Assembly (NCBI GenBank): GCA_012934845.2
Contig: WNNJ02002946.1
Location: 1-64,000, forward strand
DNA: 64,000 nt
Direction: 5' to 3'
From: Pomphorhynchus laevis
Taxonomy: Eukaryota; Acanthocephala; Palaeacanthocephala; Echinorhynchida; Pomphorhynchidae
The translations under genes were made by a program, and so were the position numbers. This document shows positions 32,035-42,845 of the stretch, piece by piece; the first letter of the stretch is position 1; each line of letters opens with the position of its first letter. The notes under the pieces are model-generated. The model saw nothing but the letters and a program-made list of their open reading frames with translations, was not told the origin of the DNA and did not search any database.

Positions 32035-34298
32035 TTAAAGTTTAATATTATGTCGGCGTAGATAGTGAGGCTCCGTCTTGATTTTGCAGTAGCGATTGAT
32101 TTTATTAAAGCTCAAGCGCGATATCCTAGTCCACCTGACGATAATAGGATAAATGGTACAAACGAACCTTTTTTCGACTGTTATCACTCTTTCTTCGTAT
32201 TTAGAAATCTTCCTGTTCTCGTTGTACTCAAACGAGGACGAGGTGGCTCGGTTGGAAAACGATTGAGCAAAAATGGAAAAGACACTGACATCCAAGAATG
32301 TCCGCTCATATCGTGTGCCGTTGAGTCCTGTTCCTACCGCGTCTAGCCTTGCTCCATATTCTCTTGAAGTGTTTTACGCGTCAAATGGAGCAATTATGTC
32401 ACGTTACGCATTGTGCCTGATGGTTGGGAAACCACTTTTTCTGCATGAGAGGGCATGTCTGACCTCTAATTCAGCTCCACATGGGCAGTGTTTACCGACC
32501 AAGTTGTTTGGCATTAAACCATAGCGCGTTTAAATGGCATCGGTGAATTCGTTAGAGGTTAATTGGAAGTTTTCGTTTTTTAAAGACAGGGCGCTTAACC
32601 AGGCAGACGCACCGTTTCTTGATGCGTGTGCTAGAATGTTTTTAAGTGCCAGGTTATGATAAATGGGTGATTGAGTGATGCGCTCTTGGAAAGCCATGAC
32701 ACGGCGTGTTGAGATCCGCTTGATCATGATTCTCTGTTTATCACGTAGGGCGTTTCCGTCTGGATTGCTGCCATGCGTAGAACAAATTTGTATAGACGCT
32801 TCGTAGTCCAGCTGTGCCATGGAAGACGGGTCAAATACTCCAATGCCGCCTAGCTTAAGCGGAGAGGTCAGAATTGTATACCATTCATCGACGCACGAGT
32901 TTCTTGTTATCTCTGGTAGAAGGCTTAGTTTTATTGCTTCCGAAAATTCTGCTAGCCATAAGGGTTGATATTGACAAATTCGTAGTACGCGTGCCCACTT
33001 TGCTTGAATGGCCCGGGTGTCCTGTAAAAGCGACTTGCGGATCTATCTTTGCGACTGATGTCAGGCAAGTGACGAGGAGGTTCTAATTTTTTAGATGTTG
33101 GGCGATCGCTTCTTGTTCATACTCCAGTGAACATACAGGTAAACCAAGAATTAACAAGCCGGCCGATATTTGACGGATTTTGCGGAGATGGCAGATTGTT
33201 TTGACATAGTGGACTGTATGAGAGTATTTGAGATTTTAACGCGTTTACGTGGTATCCGTATTTCGGTCCATCCTTGACTAGAATTTCCCAAACTTTTTTT
33301 AATTAATTTGGGTAACCGACGAAGTTGGCATCATCTGCATACCATTTATGATTTATGTTTGGAACGGACTGTTGTATTGTGTCGATTAGCGGAATTGATG
33401 CTAATGAGAAACCAGCCATTGCGAATGGGTCACCTTGAGTGAAGCATTCCAACGAGTATATACTGCTACCACCTAGGGTGAGCTGTGCTGGGGTTTGGTA
33501 TAAATTGAGCAAAGCGCAATGAAGGGATGGACAAACGTGTTCTACATTGTAAAGAGATGCAGTTCGATTAATTGAGTTGAAAGCGTTAAAGGCGTCGTTT
33601 GCCATCAAGCAGATATCAGGATGTTCACATTGAGCGCTACGGAGCGAGTGTACGGCGTAGTCGATGCCGCTTTTTTTTTGACCTGCGGCAAGTTGCACTT
33701 TATCACAAACGTCTTCTATGTCTGTGGAAATAATATGCAGGATTGCCTTGCTTATAATGCGTCGGGATGTGTCACATATACCTATTGGTCTAATTCCGCC
33801 TGTTTTCTTTTCTAGTGCGATTAGTCTGCATGCGGTAAAAGCTTCAAGAGACCGTGTACCGAATGACTTAGCCGCGATGCGGATCTCCAAACCTGCAAGG
33901 GACCTGGCTAGATTGTTAGATTGAGTACCAAATCGGGTAAGCATGTGTCGCCACACAAATGCATCAAGACCGGATGGCCCAGCACCTCCATGTGTCTGTT
34001 TGCATGCTCTGATGATGGTATTTTCGTCAAGTGTATAAAATCGGCAGGCATGATGATCTTTCGACTTTTTATGTCTGGCGGATAGTAAAATATCGGAGGA
34101 AGGTTCGACAGCGGGCGGATGCAAATTCTGAAGCATGGTTTTGACGGATTTTCTTTTTATTTGACATTCAGGTGACATGACCGTAAACTTTGTTTTGTCT
34201 TTGAGTACGTGCGTTCCGGCGGTTATATTTTCTTGTACTATCAATTTTCTATAGCGCTTGTTCCAATCATGGATGATTGATTTAGTTTGCAGCTGCAA
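32035..34298 (-). pseudogene. WYADDA-family RT element, longest copy
   Basis: 34298-33303 is a 331-codon open frame: GGAGPSGLDAFVWRHMLTRF, GGIRPIGICDTSRRIISKAI, NDAFNAFNSINRTASLYNV, CFTQGDPFAMAGFSLASIPL and HKWYADDANFVG. After a stop at 33303 the thumb region is shifted. 32820-32530 carries AQLDYEASIQICS and LAHASRNGASAWLSALSLKN; the antisense of 32524-32345 gives HALSCRKSGFPTIRHNA; the end (32295-32035) has YNENRKISKYEERVITVEK. All RT catalytic residues are present, but the gene is broken by stops and shifts. The ORF1 region is not seen. Confidence 0.85.
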
Positions 34299-34322
34299 GT
34301 TGTGATAATAATAAAATTATTG

Positions 34323-34980
34323 TCCGATTATAGTATTTTATATTACAATAACTTCTATTATACAACTCAACCTATCATATTTGTTAATTAATCTTTGATT
34401 TAGTGAACATATGATTTGTTAAGTATAACTTATTATATTGACATAAAGATCTTTTAGCCTTTTATTAAAAAAATTTATTAAATAAATATATATTAGTTTT
34501 ATTATTATATTATTTTTTTATTTTTTTAAATAATATTACAACCTTTTATATCATGTCCTATTATGCGATTTATTGTATTAGTGTTTCCCAAACGTACTTT
34601 TCAACATTTGATGTTTTTCCTATATATTGTATTCCACGTTTGCATTGTATTAGAAACACTAAACAATAAAATATTAATCTATCAAGAAGCCTTTATTTGT
34701 ATCACAAAATAATACTTACAATCTAGTGGCAACTATATTAGCCAATCGAATGAAAGCAACATAGTTATTAAAAACAGTCATGTAAAGGAAATTTTTAAGA
34801 GTTTTGTAAGTATGATAGAGCTTGAAATAAGAAGATTCATCTTAAGTGCTCAGCTGCTGTGCGCTCTATTTTGTAGATTGGATGCTTACGTAATTCATAT
34901 CTACGATTGACATTAAGTACACAATGGGTAGAATCAGAAAGAAGTACACGGAAGAAGGAATGTTTTGTTATTGTCAATAT
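34323..34980. repeat. 650-bp dispersed repeat, copy 2
   Basis: Second copy of 25553-26203. It begins right after the leader of the RT element on its left and ends at gttattgtcaatatggtttt before the MITE at 34996. Confidence 0.8.
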
Positions 34981-34995
34981 GGTTTTTTAAGAAAA

Positions 34996-35264
34996 ATAGA
35001 TACCGTTTCGTCATGACAATGATTCATCAATACAAGATTCTCCCCACTGCTGGATGCAGAGGAAGACTATCAGATGGCAATAAACGAAATTGAGATATAT
35101 AATATAGTTATCTTGAAATACCTAGATTGCTAGACATTGACTAGCTCTATATATGTTTTGACCTGCCTCGTGACTTCTGCTGGTCCTTCTCTGCATCCAC
35201 AGTAAAATTTGCCCAACGGATGAGTCAAAACTATGAGTGACGATACTAGGTACCGTTTTGTCGA
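34996..35264. mobile_element. Foldback MITE-like element
   Basis: Inner inverted repeat: ctgctggatgcagaggaag (35048-35066) against cttctctgcatccacag (35187-35203). The outer ends gataccgtttcgtc and ggtaccgttttgtcg are in direct orientation. A fragment with the same left end is at 23940. No ORF. Confidence 0.5.
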
Positions 35265-35619
35265 TTCTTTCGTGTTGTCACATATAAAATAGTTATTATG
35301 AAAAAATATCTAAATTGTTTTTGATATTTACATCACTTCACATTTGAAATACAAATACTAACTCAATAAAATAGAAATGTATACCGGATACATTGAAAAA
35401 ATAAAAATAATTAATATTTCTTAGATTGTTGTTCTATAACGAACTATATGAAAATATTAGAATTAAATACGTAGCAAATAAAAGAAAAGTAGACATTTTT
35501 ATTTATTTGTTCTAATATTCGAAGAATCAAGAATAATTTTTAGTAATAATACTTTTATAATGTATTATTTAATCTATTTATTACATCGCGTATTGGTACT
35601 AAATGTTGCATATTCAAAA

Positions 35620-35949
35620 TTATTTTTTACATTCTACAGTCGATGAGTTAACTTGATAATGTCCTATTATCTCTTCACCATTTGTGTTAAAAATTTTTTT
35701 GTACACGCAATTCAAATAGGATTTGTTGAATACTTCGACAAATTCTACATTTGACCAATGTCCTCCGTCTATTCTTGGAATTTGCCACAAAGGATATGAT
35801 CCATACTCATATTCAATAATAGCCAAGGCGTTGCATGGTACTAGTACCCGTAGTTTAACCAAATCAGCAGAACATATTTCGTTAATAGGCGGATACAGGC
35901 ATCTGTCGTTAGATTCAATAAATAGAATAAAATGTGATATATAATGTAC
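35620..35949 (-). CDS. Fukutin-like gene, last exon
   Basis: The exon opens after attacag at 35950 and stays open to a TAA at 35622-35620 (110 codons with stop). Peptides: SNDRCLYPPINEICSADLVK, LRVLVPCNALAIIEYEYGSY and PLWQIPRIDGGHWSNVEF. Fukutin-family proteins have the same C-terminal design, a (V/I)xVPCxxLxxIExxYGxxW segment then a Pro/Trp-rich end. These are Golgi/ER glycan-modifying transferases; fukutin adds ribitol-phosphate to dystroglycan. Homology is by eye to the family pattern. The listed ATG-like start at 35862 is TTG and not a true start. Confidence 0.65.
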   Translation of the reverse strand, partial: VHYISHFILFIESNDRCLYPPINEICSADLVKLRVLVPCNALAIIEYEYGSYPLWQIPRIDGGHWSNVEFVEVFNKSYLNCVYKKIFNTNGEEIIGHYQVNSSTVECKK

Positions 35950-36016
35950 CTGTAATTATTCTTTGCTTCCTGATATAATCCAACAAGTTTTTAATAGTCT
36001 CATTATATTTTAGTAC

Positions 36017-36073
36017 AAATAAATCAAAAGTATAGTCGTCACTTCTTAAACGTAGTTCTTTACTTCCAGTGTC
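36017..36073 (-). CDS. Fukutin-like gene, penultimate exon
   Basis: A 57-nt exon between acceptor ...gaatttag and donor gtacta, reading DTGSKELRLRSDDYTFDLF. The family has an equivalent (E/D)-x-x-x-EL...DDxxxDxF segment between the LicD core and the VPC region. Spliced to 35949 through a 67-nt intron it keeps frame; without splicing the frame shifts and stops. Phase 0 on both sides, as is the 57004 end of the LicD exon. Confidence 0.55.
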
Positions 36074-36439
36074 CTAAATTCATGCGTATATCAAGAAATG
36101 ATTTCTCAATTTGTCATTTCAATATTTTGTCGATATTTAAATGAATATTTTAAATAATTTCATATTTTCAATAATTTTATTATTTAGTTATTGTAAAAAT
36201 CCTTTAATATTTTTCCTCAATTCCATTATTTGAGTGTAATCATGTTTGAGATTATGTTGACTCCTCCAAGATTTTACGATTTCGTTTAGAAAACTCATTA
36301 AAAATACCCCTAATAAAACCCATAAAAGTCCAATAATTTCAACACTCCAAACACTATTCTATGAGATTTCTAAAATTCTTAACGATATTATAGGGCCACA
36401 TGTTCCCCAGGAATATACCTGCAAATCAAGTGGTGAGTT
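36074..36439. other. AT-rich non-coding, intronic
   Basis: No gene or repeat recognised; presumably the start (on the minus strand, the end) of the large fukutin-like intron. Confidence 0.4.
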
Positions 36440-37036
36440 TGTTAACAGATTACTTTTAAGCAAACCAAGCGGTGTAATGGATTCAATGGACGTTAGTCAT
36501 TTATTCACAAACATCCCAATTCGTGAGTGCATTGAACAGGGTTAAGAATACGTATACAGTGATAATCGACAAAATAGTTTTCAAACTAATGTTTTGTCTA
36601 AAGAACACTTTAAACAATTACTTAAGCTCTGCTTAAATGAATCTATATTTATATGTCCTAATAGAGATACATACAAACAAGTTGATGGAGTTGCCATGGA
36701 GTCTGTATTGAGACCAACAAAAGCCAACCTTTATGTGAGTCACTTGGAAAGAATAATATTTACAAGAGACAAAAATAAAATGCCATTTTACATTCGATAT
36801 GTCGATGATACTTTCATATGCGCTCATAATGCTGAAAATGTAATTGAGCTTAAGCGAAAGTTTGAGCAATCTTCATGTCTTCATTTTACGGTTGAGTTTG
36901 AAAACCAAAATGCATTACAGTTCCTCGACGTACTTTTCAACAATATTGACAATAAATTTGAGTGCTCGGTATACAGAAAAAGCACTTATGATGGTCAGTG
37001 TCTGAATTTTTCTAGCATATGCCCGCTCAAATACAA
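36440..37036 (+). pseudogene. Penelope-like RT, catalytic part
   Basis: 36480-36545 encodes MDVSHLFTNIPIRECIEQG (motif A region of PLE RT). The open frame 36594-37058 has FICPNRDTYKQVDGVAMES (the QxxGxxMGS step, here with Glu for Gly), PFYIRYVDDTFICAH (catalytic YVDD) and FENQNALQFLDVLF, then SVYRKSTYDGQCLNF. A stop between the motif A frame and the rest is visible (gggttaag at 36539). An APE-type fragment interrupts it at 37037. Confidence 0.88.
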
Positions 37037-37739
37037 AATTACACCCGTAATAGCGTAGAACTGTCGCGCATCATGATCGTCTTCATAATAAGAAGGATAT
37101 TATTAATGTGAAGGATATTTGCATTTTGAATTATCCAATTCAGGTATCAAAGTGAAACTTCCTTCTAAGCCACGTATCCTCCTCAATTCTCCAACGAATT
37201 AGGTCATGAGAGGTGGACAATTGTTGGCGCGATTGCTCCATGCCGAGAGGTTTTAACAGCCACCTCATGTGAAGCAGTAAAATGTCGAGGATGGAATTTG
37301 TTGATGTGCAATGAAAGGTAGGGGACGGAGGTTTGTGAATAAGATAACCGTTCCTAGCTCTGCGAAGTGCTGCGTTGATCCAACGACCAGTTATGTCGTT
37401 GATGTCTCCAAGTATCATGTCGTAGCCGCTATCAATAATACCATCCAGGAGGTCACGGTTCTTGTGAATCTCCCCGGAACGTATGTAGACATTGACTAGA
37501 CTTAAGCGTTTACCGTTTTTACAGAGTGAAACTACCAAAAAAGACATGGCTGAACACGAGTAGTTAAATAGGAGGGAAGACCTTAAGGAGCACTTAACTA
37601 AGGTCAAGAGTCCATGATATGAAGAGGAGTGAGGTGGGGTTATGTACGGGGTATAGTGAGAACAGATGTGCTTTGAGATAAATCGAGTAATGCCTGGGGG
37701 AAGGGATAGACTGTGCCTCCTGAAGGACTATAACATCTG
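37037..37739 (-). mobile_element. Internally deleted APE-type element with about 35-bp TSD
   Basis: Minus strand 37740-37140 matches the endonuclease of the 26.2-kb family (MTLVKCSLRSSLLFNYS, LVNVYIRSGE, MILGDINDITGRWINAA). 37046-37095 jumps to an RT scrap that matches 11811-11860. The target sequence ctgaatttttctag(c/t)atatgccc is present on both sides (37002-37036 and 37740-37773), so the deleted copy itself inserted, or was deleted after insertion. Confidence 0.8.
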
Positions 37740-37985
37740 CTGAATTTTTCTAGTATATGCCCACTAAATACAAACAGGGTGTTATCAAATCGCTACTGCA
37801 CCACCGCTTATCGTATTTGCACTAACTAGAATGAATTGCATAAGGAATTGGAACGAATAAAAATTCTTGTCAATAATAACCACCCATTTAGATTTGTTGA
37901 TAGAATGATTAGGGATTTTCTAAAAACTACGAACCATAGTGTGCGACATCAGCATACATTAAACAGCTTAAATACACAACAAATA
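37740..37985 (+). pseudogene. Penelope-like RT, thumb part after APE insertion
   Basis: Continues the PLE of 36.4-37.0 kb: repeated LNFSSICPL, then readings AYRICTN, NELHKELERIKILVNNNHPF and RFVDRMIRDFLKTTNHS with a frameshift near 37790. The GIY-YIG end is not here; a candidate is at 45.7-46.1 kb. Confidence 0.7.
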
Positions 37986-38220
37986 ACACACAATAAATAA
38001 CATACATAATCGTTGGAACGACTACTAAGAATCAGTCACTACTTACATTCATTGGATATGAAACAATGTGAAAAGAAGGTCAACAAGTAACTACTTACAA
38101 GTAACTTCTTACAATAAAAACACAAACAACTACGAACCAACTTACACTACGAACCGACTACGAATCAGGCACGAACCAACTACTTTCAATTAATAAATAC
38201 AAAACCGAGCTTGGGATAAC

Positions 38221-40930
38221 ATGCAAGCGAATACGGGTAGTTGTGCGGTCTGTGGCGGATCGTTTTGCCTTAATGCATCAGGTCATCTTCGGGTACATGG
38301 ACCTGTAAACTTGCGCTGCTAAGGGTCAGGACAGACACCGACAGCCAGCTCTCACAACGTAATCGTATCAACTGACACAAGACCTGAGTTTTTAGACACT
38401 AATGAGAACACCTCGAAGACATCGTTTCAGTTTGAAAAGATAGACAGTTCTTGCTGCGAAAATCAAAACAGATCTTTCGAGCTTCTTCATAGGGTTTGGA
38501 TGGAACCAGTAACACGATCAAGCGCATTCCTTGGAATCTTCGCCGCCGAGTTACTAATGTTTTTTCTTCTTTAATTCTTGAGGCATTGTTCTCAAATTAA
38601 TCCCACGATTGGGAGCGTTTGCTGTGCCTCCCGAAGCTATGCCTACAGACTTCCTCAAGTCGGAACCATGCCGGAGACAACATTAGATATAATATTAACG
38701 CGCTTATAGACAAATTCAAAAGTGGAAGAGAACGTGATTGCCTTTCCTCTTCGGAGTTTCGATCATCCAGGAAATTCAGAGGAGCTCATGATAAGAAAAA
38801 TGAATTTATGGAAGTCATCGAATTGGCAAGAAATGGCAATTTCGGAAAGGCGATGCACCGCCTTACGTCGAATTATACATGCGAATTTTCAGAATCTTTG
38901 CACGGAAGACTGACAGAGCTACACCCCTTACATGATGTTCTCCAAAGTCCTGGACAACTATCTTTGAGTACCCTCTTGTCGGTTGACTCGGACATTGTTG
39001 AGGCCGCAGTCTCATCATTTCCATCCTCTTCCTTTCCTGGCTATTTAGGTTAGTGGGAAGAATTTATTTGAGATATGCTGTCGGTAGATCATGGGGTTTT
39101 GCTTCAACGCCTAAGGTCACTAGTTAACAACATGATCGCTGGTACTCTTCCGAACGACCTCGTTTCATTTGTCGCCGGTTCTAATCTCATGCCATAATAC
39201 AAACAAGATGGAGGGATCCACTCCATTGCCATTGGGAAGACATTACGTCGTCTTCGCGCTAAGTGCATTTTCTCCAAACATCGACAGCGATTTGCCGAAT
39301 CCTTCCTTCCGCACCAGCTCGGTGTAGCGACGCCACACCGAGCTGGTGCGGAAGGAACCCACGGAATGGAACAGATGGTACATCAAGCACGTCGGCTACA
39401 ACAACTTCATGATCAAGATGTCGATTGGGTTTGGGCTAAAATAGATCTGGCTAACGCTTTTAATACGCTGAACCGGAATTCCTTCGTCAACGCAATCAGT
39501 AGGAATATTCCAGAAATTAGTCGATGGACATCATGGTGCTTCGGCACTACCTCGAGTCTTCGGTTCGGTAGCCTGAAACCTCTTCAGTCTCGAAGAGGGG
39601 TACAACAAGGAGATCATCTTGGTCCAGTTCTGTTTTGCCTGGCGATTGATCTGATTGTGGTCCAGATATCGGAGATTGAAGGTATCAGCTTAAATAGATG
39701 GTACCTCGACGACGGAATAATCGGCGGTACTCCTGTTGCGATGGGCGAGGCTCTGGCTCGTCTTGCTGCTAATTTTCCTGCGATTAGACTGTCTATTAAC
39801 TGGAAAAATCCGAAGTAATTGGTAGGGCTGACAAGGTCGACTTGATAAAGAACAGATGCCCATGGATCACATTGGTCAATACCACAAAATACTTTACAAT
39901 TCTTGGAAGTCCCATCAGGTCTAAGGAACATTGTTCGGGATACCTTGTCGATGTTGTACTACCATCCCTGCGTAAAATCTCCCTGACCCACTGGTTGCAT
40001 TCATCGTGCTTCGTAACTGCGCATCCACTCCACGAGTTAACCATTTAATGCGCACTATAGACCTTACCTTCGCCGAAGAGCTTTTCCGTTTGTTCGACCG
40101 CTTGATATTGAAGTGTTTTAGCAATATCACTTCTATTCAACCCGATAAGTGGGCGTGGATGCAAGCTTGCTTACCGCTGAAGATGAGAAGACTGGGCCTT
40201 AGAAGCTGCTTTCAACACTCTCAGGCAGCCTTCATGTCCAGTGTATACACTGTCGCTAGCCAATTAAACCTTGACCCTATAACTTTCCCTGGGTACGAAT
40301 TCGTTAAATCTATTATTCCGCAACATGTAGGAAATCCGCAAACAAATCAACGAGGATTATCTTGTCACATTGACGAAGTGTCGCGCCGCAGACTATTAGA
40401 GAATGTCGAGCGCTTCAATACAGCCCGATTTTTGGCAGTTTTATGCCCACACGCGTGTGCTTGGTTACAAGCCGTCCATAGCAAAGCCACACATATGAAC
40501 TTGACACCAAATGAATTTGTTGTGCTTCTACGTCTATGGTTAGGGATGTCTCTCTGCAAAAGTGATTATCGATGCAGACGCTGCCTTAGGATGGCAGACA
40601 AATTCGGCTTCCACGCCCTAACATGTCAGTTTGGAAGCTACCCTAGAATTCGACATGATAGCTTGAGGGATACAGTCTTTCAAGCAGCAGTTTCTGTTGG
40701 ATTGAGGGTGGCAAAAGAAGGTAACAACCTAGTTCGTGGTTTGCGAGAGAGACAAGCGGACATTCTATTTTATAAAGACCCTCCTTTAGCAGTTGATTTT
40801 GCTGTAACTTACCCACAACAAAATGCTGATGTTTCCACGGCTTCTGAGATCCCTGGCTATGCCTCAAGCAAGTATGCCACCTGTGTCAAGGAAAAAAATA
40901 AACGCAAATTAGAGGAGAATGGATACAGTT
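38221..40930 (+). pseudogene. YLDDG-family RT element (copy 2)
   Basis: Starts MQANTGSCAVCGGSFCLNAS after the same leader as copy 1. RT at 39366-39818: KIDLANAFNTLNRNSFVNAI, GVQQGDHLGPVLFCLAIDLI (His for Pro after GD) and NRWYLDDGIIGGTPVAMGEA. C-terminus at 40006-40930: CRRCLRMADKFGFHALTC, RHDSLRDTVFQAAVS, ERQADILFYKDPPLAVDFAV and ASKYATCVKEKNKRK. It diverges from copy 1 at ENGYS, where about 35 bp (ctgaaataactgaccctctg...) is the inverted form of copy 1 sequence. Stops at about 38310, 38600, 39050 and 39195 and a 21-bp palindrome at 39305 disrupt it. Ubiquilin follows at once. Confidence 0.85.
39305..39355. other. 21-bp perfect inverted repeat inside RT copy 2
   Basis: ccttccgcaccagctcggtgt (39305-39325), loop agcgacgcc, then its exact complement (39335-39355). 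Copy 1 of the element (about 3660-3690) has this sequence only once, so the second arm is a local inverted duplication. Confidence 0.85.
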
Positions 40931-40959
40931 CTGAAATAACTGACCCTCTGTGCTGCAAT

Positions 40960-42427
40960 ACGGAACCCCGTATTGATCAACATACTGTATATTGATCAAC
41001 ATACTGATGCGGTATATACAGTATATTGATCAACATACTGATGGAACTGCAACATTATCCAGATTACCACTTGCATCATTTTCGAGCCTTTTATTTGGAA
41101 ATTCAAATTTTAATGAAATTGAACAAAATATTTTTGGCACTATTCAAACTGATCCACATGCAATTCAAAACCTTCTAAGTAATCATATGGCTCAAGGACT
41201 TATGAGTAATCCTGCATTGCTTAGTTCAATTAAGCTTAACAATCCACAAATGCAAAGAGTGAGGGAGCAGAACCACGAGGTTTCAAAATTCGTTAATAAT
41301 CCAGATATTTGCGTCAAACAATGGAAATTATTCGTAATCCTACAACTATACAGGAAATTACGAGAAACCATGATAGAGCCATTATTAATCTTGAGAGTTA
41401 ACAGAGCGGATATAATGTTCGACAGAGAATTTATCGTGATTTTCAAGAACCAATGCTTAATGTGGCACATTAGCAGTTTGGCGATAACCCTCTGAATACT
41501 AATTCTAGCTCATATAGTACAGCTAACAGTAGTCAAGTAGGAAATGAAAATACAAACCCCCTGCCTAACCCGGGGGCATCTCAGAATACTACATTTCAAA
41601 ATAATCGATCTGCATCCATTTTAAATCATTTGCCATTTAATTTAGTGGATTCGTCTAGATCATATGTATCTAATACAAACCGTTTAGAGTCGTCTTTGCA
41701 ATCTACATCAAGCGAAAACACTAATCGGTATTCTACGATGCACCCTCAACAATTGTTAGTAGGCGCTGCTGAAAATCCTCGCATGTTAATCGACATGTTG
41801 CGGGAATCCAGTTTTAACCCAAACATGGACAATTCTATCCGCGATCCTGATATTCTACTTAATCTGCTTCGTACATATGAATTTATACAAGACGAAATAC
41901 AAAGAGGACAAGTACATCGTGTAATTCATGAGTTTATAAGTCAGTGGCCAATACCTGAAATTCGTGCTCTATACACAAATCCTCAAGCATTGAGGACGAT
42001 TGTGCAAATTCTACAAAACCTAATTCGTCTTAGGAACACATCCCCACAAGTATATTCACAGTTGATATCTTCAAATATAAGCGGTTTAGTCGATAATCAA
42101 ATGAATAGTCAACCTACTTCATCTAATGTGGATTCTATTCAATCACTAAGCAATAGACAAACAGCTTATGCAACAACGGCATTTCAAAATTTACAATACT
42201 CAAATCAAGATTATACTGCTTCGCTGTTTCAACCATTAGATCGTCTTAATCCCCAGCAACATCAGCCGACAAATCAACAACCAAAACAAACTCAAGAACA
42301 ACTTTATGCATTCGAACTTGTACAAATGCAAACAGTGGGATTCCATAGCCGTGATACTAATCTTGAAGCGCTTGTTGCATCTATGGGGGACGCAAATATG
42401 GCTGTAGAACGTATTGAAGACTCTTGA
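40960..42427 (+). pseudogene. Ubiquilin retro-copy fused 3' of RT (copy 2), with UBA
   Basis: Follows the RT tail through a short tandem of attgatcaacatactg (three copies, 40970-41042). Content: [51 protein letters not shown] then a frameshift (same place as copy 1), [20 protein letters not shown], a stop in NLES*QSGYN, and PLPNPGAS. The open frame 41630-42427 carries the second STI1-like part and ends with a UBA domain: YAFELVQMQTVGFHSRDTNL, EALVASMGDANMAVERIEDS. No UBL domain and no introns. Here UBA is kept, so this copy reaches further 3' than copy 1. Not functional as a full ubiquilin. Confidence 0.88.
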
Positions 42428-42845
42428 CTTTTATATTTTAAACTTATGTTTAATAGAATTTGATACATTATTTAAAACCGTTATAATAATATAATATTAT
42501 GAAAACCTTAATTTGCTTGTAAGTGATCTCCTTGTCTATTGAGATCACTTGTCTATTGAGATCACTTGTCTATTGAGATCACTTGTCTATTGAGATAAAC
42601 TGTATTGAGAAAAGTTCTCATATTATACCATTAACTGTAAGCAAAAGTATTTTTGGGTGCTTATTGGTCGTTAATCTAATCAGATCAGTATACTGAGTAT
42701 ACGTATTCTGTACTAAAAGAATACGTATTAATTTATTAAAAAAGTTTGAGAAATAATAAACACATTTGTGAGATTAATATAAACAAATGCAGTTACAAGT
42801 CTAAACAAAACGAAGCTCGAACACACCCCAGCGATCCTGCGTTTC
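42428..42845. repeat. Non-coding with 17-bp tandem repeat
   Basis: cttgtctattgagatca is repeated about four times at 42531-42597. The preceding 100 bp is probably ubiquilin 3' UTR. 42690-42730 has inverted 'gtatacgtattctgtac/agaatacgtat' words. No gene. Confidence 0.75.

Noticed and set aside
35723-35944. Plus-strand ORF MLNTSTNSTFDQ...
   Set aside because: Shadow of the minus-strand fukutin-like exon.
40960-42427. Functional ubiquilin gene
   Set aside because: No UBL domain, no introns, a frameshift and stops, and fusion to an RT element.
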